Shown here: in pieces, positions 1-11,884 of the stretch
How positions within the stretch are numbered: position 1 is the stretch's first letter
Layout: each line of letters opens with the position of its first letter
Source of the DNA: Diphasiastrum complanatum
Taxonomy: Eukaryota > Streptophyta > Lycopodiopsida > Lycopodiales > Lycopodiaceae
Length of the DNA stretch: 56,765 nt
Assembly: GCA_029204225.1 (NCBI GenBank)
Contig: MU833411.1
Span: 1-56,765 of the forward strand
Direction of reading: 5' to 3'
Translations under genes and position numbers: made by a program
Notes under the pieces: generated by a model
The model's database searches: none
What the model saw: only the letters and a program-made list of their open reading frames with translations
Told to the model about the DNA's origin: nothing

Positions 1-36
1 AAACCACAAGGACCTTTTGATGAGTTCCTATGTAGG

Positions 37-368
37 AAAAATAAAGGATTCTCCATATAATTTTCTATACAACAATGAACATAACTAGGGAAAGTGCCAA
101 CTAGGAAAAAATGAACACTTCCTAGTTTCTACATCTAGGAAATCCACTATCGGATTTCTTATATAGGAAATTTAAGCCAGATTTTCCTATGTAGGGAATT
201 GTAACTAGGAAATATAGATTTGGCTTAAATTTCCTATATAAGAAATTTGATAGTGGATTTCCTAGATGTATAAACTAGGAAGTGTTCATTTTTTCCTAGT
301 TGGCACTTTCCCTAGTTATGTTCATTGTTGTATAGGAAATTATATATTGGAGAATCCTTTATTCTTTT
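37..368. mobile_element. Foldback (MITE-like) element with ~145 bp inverted arms
   Basis: Two arms are near-perfect reverse complements. The left arm runs from about 37 to 182 and the right arm from about 218 to 368, around a short centre of about 35 bp. Matching blocks include AAAGGATTCTCC, AACATAACTAGGGAAAGTGC and CACTTCCTAGTTT with their complements on the right. Inside the arms a word of the form CTAGGAAAT or CTATRTAGGAAA recurs, so the element is also internally repetitive. There is no coding capacity. A non-autonomous DNA transposon is the simplest reading. I cannot define a target-site duplication. Confidence 0.75.
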
Positions 369-3260
369 ATGTAAAAAAAATAAAAATAAATTTAACTTTA
401 TAATATATTATAATTGAAGTAAAAATTGAGCCATTAACTCTTAATAAATTAAAAAAAAAACAATTTTAACTATCATGATTCATAATATTGTAACACTTTT
501 TTCAAAAATCTGAACAATAAACACAACTATTTAAATTTACACAAATAGTTTTACTCAATATTTATAAAATCTATGTTTCTTTCATGTAGATCATGAAGAT
601 AGGCATACAAGATATTAAAGTTTCAAATCATCAAGGAAGGATTTGTGATCCTCTTTCCGTAATAATGTTTTACAACGAAACTAGAATATATTACAATCCG
701 AACCATATGAAAAGCGAAGTGTAAACATGATACCCCCTCGATTGCATGGTTTTCACAATTTTAACCGAGACATCTTGGCACAGGTGGTAAGTTGGTGTAC
801 CCTGCTTGAGTTGGACTAGTCCACTTAAATTTAATTCTATGTGATCTCACTGGTGGATAATACCAAAATGCATTAATCTAGACATATGATTGATGTTTTA
901 TTGACTCAAAGCAAGAATGGAAATTTTGGTTTGACGTCGACGGTCACTTCAGGTTTTGGCCCATCTCAAAATCTCATAAACAGGTTTTTGGCTGAAAAAA
1001 TTATTTGATTGAAAAACAATTTTTCAAAAGTAGTGTTGCTGCTGAAAAGGGCAAGCTGCAACATGTGCTTTTCAGCCACTGCCCTCACAGGCCCTCAAGT
1101 TCACAAAGTACTCAAATCCACAAGCGCAAGCTGCCTCCAACATGTGGCTTTTTAGCCACCCGCCCTCACAGGCCCTCATAGGAAAGTTATGGATCAAGCA
1201 AAAGCCGCGAGCTGCACGCACCAACGTAATTTACGTCAAACAAATATATCATATGACTGCTTTGTGCTTTATAGACAATCTCAATCCACAATACTATCAC
1301 GACATAAAATAGTCTTCCATAAACAGCAAAATATTAACTCAGAACTGAGAATTTAAGTCATATAAAAATCCAGATCAAAAGAAGATTCATCAATTCAAAT
1401 TGCTACTACATGCAAAGGCAGCTATTTGATCAACAATATATCAAACTTACACAACTCTCAATACAGATAAAGTAGGCAGAATGCTGATCACATACTGCGA
1501 GAAGTGATTATTGATAAGAATCTTCTGATGATGAAGAAGGTTGGATATGCGATTGATGACATCAATATCAAAAATCCTGCTTACAGATCCAATCAATGTT
1601 CAAGTACTTCTACAACTATGCAAGACCGTCCCAAATCTCAAAATTTACCCACTGCACAAACTTTGGTGAATACAAAACCCAAAGGAGCTAAAATTTTTGG
1701 TACTGAAGAATCATTGTTTCACTATACTACAAAGTTGCACACAAAGGCCATAATCATCTTGGGAAACTAGTCATCAAAAATTATGAACGGATGTTCATTC
1801 AATGCTAAAAACGCACAAACTTAATGAAGAACTTCATGAGGCCATACTTAAATCTGCAATCTAATATTTCTGAAATACGTGCCTCTAAACAAAGAAAAAT
1901 GACAGGTCCAAAAAAAAAAAGACAATATCAAATTCATACAGAAAGCGACAAAAACGCTATTATCAGATATTTGAAAAACTGAGCACCTGATTTTCCAACA
2001 GAAAACTGAAAAACTGAATACCTGGATTTGCTAACAGAAGCTCGTTCTGTTACAAAAAACTAAAGTGGTATGACGACGTTGTAGAAAGTCGCACAGTTGC
2101 GAATAACTCACAGAGTTGCGAATGAGCGTTTAATTATCATGCAGATCATCGCCATGACTCAAATGGAGAAACGAAATTTGATAGATCTTGAAAAAAGAAA
2201 TGGGAGTTGGCTCGTAATGATGTCATATCATAATTGAATTTAGTTTCTAAGGCCCAATAAAATGTCAGCTACTACAACAAGAATGGATTGAATCAGCACA
2301 TTCTCAAAATTATTTTATGACTAACATTTAGATCAGCACCTGTATAGTTGAAGCAAGTAGAGAAAAAGTAATTCGTCGACAAGACGCCCTATAGTCGCAG
2401 GTTATATTTGCATGGTAAAATCAAGGATGCAAAAACTGGAGAATACAATGAGAGAGATCCCACAAGCCATGGTGGAAAAGCTTGCATTCTTGAGATTAGA
2501 ACTTGTCTCTGCTATCCAGATCCAGTTACAGATAGCTTACCCAATTTTTCATCTGCTGTATTAACATGAACTCAATAACATAACTGTAGTTGCAAGCCCG
2601 AAATCTTATGTAGATGTCTGATGCACAAGTTGCATAAATTTGGTGAATTAGAGAACAAACAACAAGCATGGATTATTGAAACAAGCCACTTAAATATGAG
2701 TGACCTGAAATTTGGAAAGCCGAATACCGTCGGAGAAACTCTCAACCAAGAGAGCTGGTACAGTCACTGTTTTTGTATTTGAAAAGGATTTTCATAAATT
2801 CAATTGAACAACGTAATTATTTCCAGCTCTTTTTGAAATATCGTATCCTGATATCACTCATTCACAAAAAATCCAATAACTTGTTGAAACAAACAAATGC
2901 TAATGTGAGTACGAAAAAAATGACAAGCACTATATCAGTTATATGAAAAACTGAGCGCGGCCTAATTACTTGTTGGTTAACGTACCTGTCTACTGGATGT
3001 GAGAACAAACACCCATCTATTGGATTTGAGAACAAACACCTGTCTCATTACAATAAACCGTTACAAGAAACTGTGAGAAAAGATAGTACAATGGTGCAGG
3101 AAGTGAGACAGTTGCAGATTATTAACTCACAGAGATGCAAATCAGCAAATGCCAAAGAAGTAGAATTGCTAAACTAATCACGAAGATGGTCGGGCTAGAA
3201 AAGTAAATGATGAAGATGATAAAACAGAGAAAGCGTTGATTGCTTACAAAAAACTGCACT
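369..3260. other. AT-rich stretch without a recognisable gene; degenerate repeats
   Basis: No open reading frame here looks like a known protein. Two near-copies of a word ending GCCCTCACAGGCCCTCA lie at about 1050-1096 and 1126-1179. Two diverged blocks about 1 kb apart (about 1920-2130 and 2920-3160) share GAAAAACTGAGC and AACTCACAGAG segments. A tandem pair of about 30 bp containing GAGAACAAACACC lies at 2988-3050. The region looks like decayed repeat sequence. Confidence 0.5.
772..900 (+). repeat. Possible tRNA-derived SINE head
   Basis: TGGCACAGGTG at about 776 fits the RNA polymerase III A-box consensus TRGYNNARNNG exactly. A weak B-box-like GTTGGACTAGTCC follows about 35 bp later. No poly-A tail or target-site duplication is evident, so this is a tentative call based on spacing and the A box only. 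Confidence 0.2.
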
Positions 3261-3339
3261 TTTGAAACAGTTGTTGCATGACAATTCTAGGCAAAGAACG
3301 AAATCATGTAACTCGAATCATAACAACCAAAAATCAATA

Positions 3340-3500
3340 TACTTACATATTCTTTCAATATCCTCCAATACCAAATCTCTTTTGTTTTTACGAACAACTA
3401 TTTTGTCTTATACCAAAGGCAAAACCAACATACTTACATATGCACTTCAATGTCATCCAATAATAAACATCTCTTTTGTTTTTTATGAACAACTATTTTG
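3340..3500. repeat. Tandem duplication of about 80-90 bp
   Basis: Two adjacent units begin ATACTTACATAT and end TCTCTTTTGTTTTT followed by a GAACAACTATTTTG block, one ending near 3405 and the next near 3500. The copies differ by scattered substitutions, so the duplication is not recent. There is no coding sense. Confidence 0.55.
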
Positions 3501-3789
<289 letters not shown>

Positions 3790-3915
3790 GGTTTGGATTG
3801 GAAGTTTGGGGGTGATGTTCTAGTCACCACATTCTAAGTTCATGACTTTAGGAGCAAGTGGTCATGGAATGTGCACATGCATAACTGTTGTATGCATCGA
3901 GGTTACCAAGATGGA

Positions 3916-4140
3916 CTTTAAGGGGAAGTATTAGACAATTAGCTAACATTTCGAGATGTTTATTCTCAAATGTGCTACCTTGCCCCGATGTACATGTTGT
4001 ATAGAACTCAACATACACTAATGAGACTAATAGAACTGCATCAACTTCATCATTGTGCTACCTTGAGTAGATGCAATTCTATCCCAATGTACATGTTGTA
4101 AAGAGATCAACATACACTAATGAAACTACTAGAAATGCAT
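3916..4140. repeat. Tandem duplication with possible retroelement 3' end
   Basis: Two units share GTGCTACCTTG, then CAATGTACATGTTGTA or a close variant, then CAACATACACTAATGA (about 3971-4040 and 4054-4140). Just before them a purine run AAGGGGAAG at about 3919 precedes TATTAGACAA, which resembles a polypurine tract next to an LTR start. No matching second LTR was seen, so the retroelement reading is weak. Confidence 0.35.
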
Positions 4141-4448
4141 AGTCACTCGACCCCAATTTTTATTAAAAAAATTTAAAATTATCCCGTTGTTATCTAAGGT
4201 TTCATTTATTGTTCATTTTAAACCTCTCGAGTCATTCTCTTATGAGATTATCTCAAGCGATTGCTCCATTGAAAGAAGACTTTGTTGATCCATCGTTCAC
4301 AAAATCCGAATCGCCGCCTTGCAATTGTGAAGTTTGCAAAGAATCTCTACCATAGAATCGCATTCCAATCAAGTTGTTTCCTGCATTTGTCTCCTCACCA
4401 CAAGATGTATGTTTCCAAAATTGACAGTGCTTATAATAGGTTCTGATG

Positions 4449-4573
4449 CTGACCATTGGCATACCACCAATAGTGTGTTTGCACTTGTAGTTACAAGTTC
4501 ATTTCTTGAGGACTAAATTTGGTATGTTCAACATCCGCAACAATTCCAACATGTGTATATTTATCCATAGTTT

Positions 4574-4602
<29 letters not shown>
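4449..4602. repeat. Repeat unit copy 2: ~128 bp flank plus short (CT)n
   Basis: Positions 4449-4577 match 3501-3628 with roughly one difference in ten bases, and are followed by a CT tract of only about 25 bp (4578-4602). Homology ends at the CT tract on one side and at GCTGACC on the other. The microsatellite therefore marks one end of the duplicated unit. Confidence 0.8.
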
Positions 4603-4604
<2 letters not shown>

Positions 4605-4704
4605 GAGGCAGGTCTAGAGGGCATCACGCCCGCTGGTTGGAGGCAACAGAGCACTGGAGATGGAGCGCTAGACCATCGCGAGAGAGAGAGCCATCGCACT
4701 AGGC

Positions 4705-4901
<197 letters not shown>

Positions 4902-5269
4902 TTATTAACATCTTTTGAATGCCAAAAGGCACATAAGACCAAATATATACTTCTCAAGTGTGATAGATACTGAAAAGGAGATATAGCTGAAATGATTGGT
5001 CTATCAAGGCCAAACAAAATCTCTAAACTTCCTTCAGACATGAAAGTCTGAAGCATGGTACAATCAGGTATCGTATAACTATACAATAACCATCCGAACT
5101 ATATGATAGATCATGTCCCCACAGGAACACTGCTGAAGAAAGCAAGGATAGAATAAGATGTAGGTGCTGAAGTAGTGGGCCTACGTCCATGAGCTCTAGG
5201 CCTTGAAGTCTGTAACATGTGGTCTGGAGGCAATATGTTGTCGGTGATCGCGATGAGAATCTTGAGGTA

Positions 5270-5540
5270 AGATATCTAACTCATCCTCTGACAAACTGTC
5301 GGCATCTACTCTAGATCGTCTCCTGGAGAAAAAGGAGGTAATCTAGGTCTGCTGGGAGTCATGGTATCCATACTGATCTCTCTGACAAATATCTCTATGG
5401 AACGTCCTTGAATCTCATAATAGATCGGGCATCTGAATAAAAAATGCTCCTCTAACTCCACCTCCCCTAATGTGCACATCTAACAAAGTCTACTCATATG
5501 AGGGATGCCCTAGAAGCGCCTTGTCTCCACATATAGATTA
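5270..5540 (-). pseudogene. Decayed LINE-like reverse transcriptase C-terminal fragment
   Basis: Reading the minus strand gives a run of the type RLC-stop-MCTLGEVELEEHFLFRCP. This resembles the cysteine/histidine zinc-binding tail (C-x2-C ... H-x4-C) found at the C terminus of non-LTR retrotransposon reverse transcriptases. The expected EDE-HFL-RCP pattern is visible, but an in-frame stop interrupts it and frames change on both sides. No catalytic RT domain was found nearby. I rate it a scrap of a LINE, with chance similarity possible because the match is short. Confidence 0.4.
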
Positions 5541-7265
5541 TGTGAGGAAACTTGGAACTGACCCAGTGTAAAATGGAGGAAATGTGAGAGTCTGCTATCC
5601 AATAGCGAGGCAAAATTGGGACCCCATCAGTGTCTGGCTCTAGGAAATTGGAGCGATAGAAGTCCAGTTTGACCCCCAAGGGCCCCTACCAAGTCACTCG
5701 AGAATATGCACAATAAATAACCCCCCTCATATTAAAACGTCCTCTAGGACTCCCAATCAAGATAGAGCACCAAAAACACCAAAGGGAGAATGCAGTAGAT
5801 GAAACCGTCCCAACCAAACCTAGACCCAATACCGGTCTAGCCCCCGAGCATTCCAGGAGATAGCCAAATCACAGGAGTAGTGCTTCATAGTTAACAACAT
5901 AACGGCGACCAAACTCTCCATCCCCCTCATGGACACGGGTGAGGGTATATATAGATCATAGAGCCTACCATGCACTGAATCCACATGTAAGCACTCTAAC
6001 AGATCATGCCCAATTCCCATGCATGTCCACTGCATGTAGGTACCCCTAACCCATAGTAGCTAAGACCCATGCAATAGCACAATGCATGTACATCCTATCT
6101 CATACTAGGATGCAACACACATACATGCTAATATCACATGCAGGTGGTCATTTGACTGCATGGTCCTACTCGACTACTATCTTTGACCTCAGAATTCAAA
6201 GTAAAAGAAACTCCTCTTTAGATTACCTTCTAGTTCCCATGAATCCTCATCATCCGAATGTCCTCTTTATTGAAACTAGATGCTCAATAACCTTTTGATT
6301 AGGCAATAATTTGGTCCTCGTATCAAGTATCTTTGCAGGATCCCAAGGAATTCTTTCAAATAAGTCTTCAAAAGAGTCTAGACCTTTACCAAAACCAAGG
6401 TAATCCCCCTCACGTGAAATCATCAGACAACTAACACGGAACACAGGATAAGCCTTAATCTTGTCCAGCAAATCTAATTGGTAATTCACATAAGCTATCA
6501 TGCACAAGAGCTTACACAGAGCTAACAAGAAAAACACAACATTCTTAAGGCAATCGGAAGTATATATTCTCTCTCTACAATTACCACTATATAACAGTAT
6601 CGGTTTCTCCTTAGGACAATCCTACATGGCAAGGCTGCCGCTGACAGGACCAAGTTCGGACACATGTGCCAATACGTGCCACATGCATGACTATGTCGGA
6701 TTCATCATAGAGATGTGTGTACACTGTCTAAAAAAGCATTGTACTATCAGATTTCTACAGTCGTAGTAAGACTAAGCTTTAAATCCAACACTCTTCCTAA
6801 AGCTTACGCCTTCAATCTGTTAACGTATGTACAATTTGCATCTACGTGCCTTATTTATATTTGTACAATTTAATTACAATACATAATCATAAGAATGGAT
6901 CAACTCCTAATGCTAGTCATGAGCCTTATTGTGGTTTCATGTCAATCTTTATCATATTGCCTGTAGGATCTTCGTGAGAGAGACACTGGTTTTTTTGTTG
7001 CTATTCGTAGGTCTTCATATTAAGTTCATAATGCCTCGTAACATATTTTCTTACGTCATCCTTGCAGGTCAGTTACGAGTTCCTTACGAGTCACTTATGA
7101 GTTTCGTTGTGGAATCTTTATGAGTCATTCTAGGCATTTTATGGTGGTGATCATAATGCCTTGTAAGCCTTATGGATTCCTTACGAGCTACTCCTTTCAT
7201 ACTCTTTATGAGTTTCTTATGAAAACCTGTAGCGATTGTTATGACTCGTAATAGGAAGCCTTACA
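5541..7265. other. No recognisable gene; cluster of TTACGAGT-like words at its end
   Basis: ORFs of 60-95 codons occur on both strands, but none has a recognisable domain or flanking gene signals. From about 7049 to 7275 the word TTACGAGT or a one-base variant (TTATGAGT, TTACAAGT) appears at least eight times at irregular spacing. Confidence 0.4.
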
Positions 7266-7269
7266 AGTC

Positions 7270-8340
7270 TCTTACTGCAAATGCTATATCAGGTTTGATT
7301 TTGTCTACTAGATATAACAATGATCCAATCAGCCTACAATAGGGTGTTTTGGCCATTCATTCCTCTTCCTCGAGAGTTTACGGACAATCTGCCTTGCTCA
7401 GTATTGTTCCAGGTATCATGGGAGTATGCACACCTTTGCATTCGAGCATGTTGAAGTCTTCAATGATCTTTTGAGTGTACTTTTGCTGGTAAAGATACGA
7501 CTTACCACCTTCAAAGTCTCTCACGATCTGCAAGCCTAGATAGATTTTAGCTTCTCCTAGGTCAGCGATCTCAAATATTTCAAAAATGTCTCTTTTGACA
7601 TTTGAAATTAACTTATCTCTTCTTGAGAAGATAAGTGTGTCATCTACATAAACAACTAGAATGATTATTTCATTTTGGACATGCTTGATATAGACATTTG
7701 ATTCAACAAATAGAGGTTTGAAGCCTATGGAACGTAGTGCTTTGTCATTCTTTCTATGATATTGTCTCGCTGCTTGTTTGAGACCATAAATGCTTTTATT
7801 CATGTGACATCATGTATACTCTCATGCATAGCTATTTCAAGAGAAATTGTTTTTTGTCGTCGTGCAATTTTTGGTTACATCTAATTCACATTGCAGATAG
7901 ACGATTCATAGATCAAACGTACTTATCTAATGATGAATGTTGAATGTTTCTAAATGCTCTTGATGATTCTTCCTTGTACACATTACATTTAATTTGTGTA
8001 TGGTTACGTAATCAATTGTATAGATCCCAAAGTTTGGATCGTACAACTCAATATAAAAACTGAGTTTGAATTCGATAGGCGTAGTTCATTGCATTGAGGA
8101 ACATATCATTTAGTTTCCCAAACAACAACATCATGCCCATCATCAAAAATATCCATAATTGGTCCATCATCAAGAGGAATTTTCACGACAACATCCCCTC
8201 CTGATGTGTCGGTTTTCCCTGCATCATCATCCTTGTACATCATGGATTCGTCAAAGATAGCATCATGGCTAACGTGCATTTTCTCTCCAAATGTTCAAAG
8301 CACACCTATACCCCTCCACATGATCAATCATAACCTAAGA
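7270..8340 (-). pseudogene. Decayed Ty1/copia pol (integrase end and reverse transcriptase)
   Basis: On the minus strand, 7378-7803 encodes a copia reverse transcriptase core: YGLKQAARQY, the catalytic YVDD box in VVYVDDTLIFS, then ADLGEAKIYLGLQI. The frame continues past a stop into PYCRLIGSLLYL and KIKPDIAFAV, which precedes RNase H in this family. About 400-500 bp upstream, 8130-8340 still reads SHDAIFDESMMY, the usual end of the copia integrase region. The part between is degraded. No LTRs were identified. Order and motifs place it in Ty1/copia with confidence; it cannot encode a working polyprotein. Confidence 0.85.
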
Positions 8341-8366
8341 AGATATACTTTTTTAAAAAAAAATCA

Positions 8367-8580
8367 TTTGTAGGCTAGCACACAGGCGTGCTAACTTTTA
8401 CAGCTTCATGAACATTTTTTCATAATACAAATAAACATATATAAAAGGTAGCAAAGTGTAATCTAATAAATTCATCAAAAGACACTTTTTCATCTTCTAG
8501 ATATGAGTATATATCGATTATGAAAAAAAAGTTTATGGAGTTGTAAAGTTTAGCATGCCGGCATGCTAACCTACAAAAGA
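8367..8580. mobile_element. Small foldback element
   Basis: The left end (TTTGTAGGCTAGCAC ... GTGCTAACTTTTACAG) and the reverse complement of the right end (TTTGTAGGTTAGCATGCC ... ATGCTAAACTTTACAA) match over roughly 70 bp with substitutions. A third, single arm lies at 8676-8770 in the same orientation as the left arm. The element sits just beyond the copia relic. There is no coding potential. Confidence 0.6.
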
Positions 8581-8675
8581 GAGCTACTTTGTACGTCAAT
8601 GTTCTGAATTGGCTCCAAAATATAAACAAAATTTTCTCATTAAAGTTTATTCAAAAAATTACATTTCTTTGATTT

Positions 8676-8770
8676 TTTGTAGGCTAGCACACCAGCAGGC
8701 TAGCTTTTATAGCTTCATGAACATTTTTCAGTAATGAAGATAAACCTATATTTAGAGTAGCAAAGTATCT
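8676..8770. repeat. Solo arm of the foldback element
   Basis: Shares TTTTGTAGGCTAGCACACC, then GGCTAGCTTTTATAGCTTCA, then ATGAACATTTTTC with the left arm of the element at 8367-8580. It is probably a partial copy or a remnant of an inverted duplication. Confidence 0.55.
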
Positions 8771-9803
8771 TGTGATAGAGATATTTAAAATTTGATGGAT
8801 AGTCAAATTTTTAAATGTGTATCAAATCACAATGCTTGTTCATAGAAAAAAAAAATAGTGCCATCAGAAGATAAGCACACATGTGAGCCTTTTTTGTTGG
8901 ATCATGAGAAAGGAAACTCACAAAAAATTCACTAGCAAAGTGTCAAGACCCACTTTGTAATATCTTTTTTACATGCTCTGTTTATGTTTCATCAATTCTA
9001 AAATTGTAGGATGAACTTGATGAATTGATTTCACATGGAACCTCAAAATTACACCGAATAGATCTGCATTGCTGCTATGCTGAATGGAAAGATGAAAATT
9101 ATAACTTTGAGTTTAAAGCAGAGGACTAGATTTATGAATTGGGTTTGCAGGCAATTCTGTCAAAGTTTAGTACTTTGGCAATAAAGGTTCAGATGAATAG
9201 CTGTCTTAGATAACAAGGCCTGTCTATCAAGGTGATACAAATTGCGTGACCAGAAAAAGTAGTTTCTACTTACTGCATAGAATGCCATCCTAATTTCTTT
9301 CAATAGCTCCATTACTTGCCTTTGGATTGAAAATAGTGATGAGAGGTTTCTTACCGGCTAATGGCATCCTTTGATTACTCTACTTTATCACAGAGTCCAG
9401 ACTCATCCCTGTGAGGATGGAGCTTCTCATCCCTGTTGTGAGCATGGAGGTTCTCAAATATATGAAACTCAATGGAAAATTTTGGCAAATTGTTGATCCT
9501 ACACATCTAAGATTTGACAATACTGGACCAAGCGTGTTGCAAAAGTGGCATAAGAATTGTAATCATTATCCATGTGGAAGTGATATGCTGAAGATGGCAC
9601 TCACATAAATTTTTTGTGTTGAGCTTCTGAATAACGTGTTTGCCTGAACTAACTCCATCTGTCTAACTACAAACTTCTTGGTGAATTTGAGGAGATAAAA
9701 TTAACGACAAAGTGCTTGGTGTATTTACAGTTTGGTCTAACATTTGCCGTATTTTCTTTTCTCTAAATTGTACCTTGACGGAATTTCAGACACATCTATA
9801 AAA
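8771..9803. other. 3' flank of the GRAS gene; no gene seen
   Basis: Mixed AT-rich sequence with one short plus-strand ORF (65 codons, from 9411) that has no recognisable domain. The GRAS transcript should end in this interval. No clear poly-A signal could be picked out. Confidence 0.35.
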
Positions 9804-11816
9804 TCAGAATGTCCACGTTGAGACACAAGCTATAGGAGTATTATGCCAACCAAGAGTTAGCAAAGAAAGGTCACAGTTGAGTGTGTATGAGGTGCACTGA
9901 GAAGCAATAAACATATTAGCCTGGTAAACTGCAGTTGAGCTGATTGGAAGTTCTCTCAAGCCAGCCAATCTGAGAAAGGAACCCCATTTGTCAGCTTGAA
10001 ATCGCTTTCCTAGATTATCCACCCCTTCTTGTGCCACCAAATTTACTATCTCTCTCGCCAAGTATTTGCTCTCGATCAGAAGCCTCTCGGGATCTTGGCT
10101 TTCAAGAGTGGCTCCAAGAGCGTCAAAAATGGCACTGTAGAAGTGAAGAGCCTCCACAACTCTTTCAATAAAGTTAGAACCATGGTTTAACTCCATCTCT
10201 AGCACAGACACTATGTTGGGTTGTAGACTTCCGATTGTAGTAACAACTCTAGATAGAGCAGTTTTTGACTGAAGCAGCCTCTGGAAAACAAAAGGACAGC
10301 TGACTGCTAAAACTTCATCTGGCTCAATCGTAAAAAGAGAAGAGTCTATTTCCTCAGCTGAAACTGAGATGGGGATGAATTCAAAGGGTACGAGTAGTGT
10401 CTGTGCAAATTCAGTTAATCTCCTTCCAGTTTGCTTCAATTCTTCCTCATCAGAGCCCAATGCAGTGAGCTTGAAAGAGACAAGAGATTCTGGGTTGGTG
10501 GACAGACTTTGAAGGAAGCTAGCCCAACGCACCCCTTCCTGCATGTCCAGATCTACCACGTGAATTCGAGCCTCCCCTCCCACAGCATCCAATATTGCTT
10601 GATTTTCAGTCAAGTATGCAAATCTCAAAAAGGGAAGGTTTCTGTAGAATGCCTGACTAGCTAAGCTACCGCTTCCCTGGATAGAGTAGAATCTTCCACC
10701 CTCGTTCGGAGCTCTATGTCTAGATAAACATCTATGCATCCGCTCATTCAGAGCTTCAGAGAGATAGAAACCAAGCCGCTGCATTGGATCTCCGAGCTTA
10801 GAAGTGTTCTTGAAAAGATTTTGCAGTATTGTGCTGGCAGTTTCATGATCCATGGCATCTATCGTCTGTACACAAGCCAGCAGCAGGTGGACAATCTGCA
10901 GTCCATTCTCCTCTTGGGCTTCTCGCGTAACCTGAACATCACGCGGAGCTGCATGGGTGGAAACAGGCTGGCGATGCGGGAAAGCTTTCTGACTGCAATC
11001 ACTTTCAACAAGGCTATCATTACTGGAGCTAAAATCATAAGCATTCCGTCCAAGGTTCAGCTGATAAGTTTCAAATTGTTTGTGCACAGGAAGTGGCTGC
11101 TCAGCAAAATGACTCCTTGACCAGTTTAAAATTTCCACCTTATCATGAGATGCCCACCCATCACTTTCCTCCAAACAAATCCATTCATCGCCCATAAATG
11201 ATAGATTCTCTAGTGGGAAAATCTCCCTGGTTGAGAATTCATCTGAACTGCAGTAAGGAATTCTTGATGAGACTCCTGGACTGCAATCCATGTCTACGCC
11301 ACATCCAAAATCAGCATCAGAGCTTATGACTCCCATCGAATCTGTCATGCTTAAGACTGACGTCGGATCTTCATCTTTAAAGTATGTAATCGGAAGAAAA
11401 TTTCCTAAAGAATTATCTGATTCTGATAATATTTCTTCGAACCAGCTTGATGCATTCTCATCATCTCTATTAGCATCGACATAAGGTGGTGTTGTGCTGC
11501 ATGATAAGCCAGAATTTGGAAGCTCATAAAGTGACAACGAATGACTACAATTGCAGGTATTGCTATTCCATTCAAGAGCTGAAGTGGGCTTGGAAGCATT
11601 GGAACTGTCCTTCATATCTTTGCACGTGCATCGTTGAATCCGACTAGAGCTTGGTTCACCTGTTGCAAACTCACTTATGCTCCGAGGAGTAAGCGAAGGG
11701 GAAGACATCGACCAGTTGGGGTGAGGGAAGGGAATCTGCCAGTAGCCTTTGAAGCTTTCCTTCTGAAAATGAGCTACTGGTGGAATCGCAGGCTGAGGGC
11801 AACATCTTGCTGACAT
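9804..11816 (-). CDS. GRAS-family transcription factor, NSP2-like
   Basis: Single-exon gene of 670 codons. The first ATG in frame is at 11816, since the frame extends upstream only through a TTG and then meets a stop. Residues 1-300 are a divergent, Ser/Asp-rich N terminus. The GRAS domain follows: LHRI around 305-361 (GLQIVHLLLACVQTID), ENQAILDAV at 404-412, VHIID motif as IHVVDLDMQEGVRWASF from 418, FKLTALG near 448, TGRRLTEFA near 463, PFYRE-type FYSAIFDAL near 559 and REIVNLVA near 588, and a SAW region from 610 with Trp at 657 and 668. The ENQAILDAV-IHVVD-EGVRWAS series and TGRRLTEFA resemble NSP2, a nuclear GRAS protein that partners NSP1 in symbiosis and strigolactone control. Length is above the roughly 500 residues usual for angiosperm NSP2. 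GRAS family membership is certain; NSP2 orthology is inferred from motif similarity. Confidence 0.9.
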   Translation of the reverse strand: MSARCCPQPAIPPVAHFQKESFKGYWQIPFPHPNWSMSSPSLTPRSISEFATGEPSSSRIQRCTCKDMKDSSNASKPTSALEWNSNTCNCSHSLSLYELPNSGLSCSTTPPYVDANRDDENASSWFEEILSESDNSLGNFLPITYFKDEDPTSVLSMTDSMGVISSDADFGCGVDMDCSPGVSSRIPYCSSDEFSTREIFPLENLSFMGDEWICLEESDGWASHDKVEILNWSRSHFAEQPLPVHKQFETYQLNLGRNAYDFSSSNDSLVESDCSQKAFPHRQPVSTHAAPRDVQVTREAQEENGLQIVHLLLACVQTIDAMDHETASTILQNLFKNTSKLGDPMQRLGFYLSEALNERMHRCLSRHRAPNEGGRFYSIQGSGSLASQAFYRNLPFLRFAYLTENQAILDAVGGEARIHVVDLDMQEGVRWASFLQSLSTNPESLVSFKLTALGSDEEELKQTGRRLTEFAQTLLVPFEFIPISVSAEEIDSSLFTIEPDEVLAVSCPFVFQRLLQSKTALSRVVTTIGSLQPNIVSVLEMELNHGSNFIERVVEALHFYSAIFDALGATLESQDPERLLIESKYLAREIVNLVAQEGVDNLGKRFQADKWGSFLRLAGLRELPISSTAVYQANMFIASQCTSYTLNCDLSLLTLGWHNTPIACVSTWTF

Positions 11817-11841
11817 GATTGATGTTTCAGCAATCAGAGAG

Positions 11842-11862
11842 CTACCTATTGTACCCAATCAT
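11842..11862 (-). promoter_or_regulatory. Six-codon upstream ORF in the GRAS leader
   Basis: An ATG at 11862 (minus) opens a six-codon frame ending in TAG, 25 nt before the main ATG. If the transcript starts near the predicted TATA box, ribosomes would meet this ATG first. Effect on translation is inference. Confidence 0.45.
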
Positions 11863-11883
11863 CACTGAACACCTCAGGGAATT

Positions 11884-11884
<1 letters not shown>

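Noticed and set aside
11817-11858. Start of the GRAS protein at 11858
   Set aside because: The codon there is TTG; the first in-frame ATG is at 11816, preceded in frame only by the TTG and a stop.
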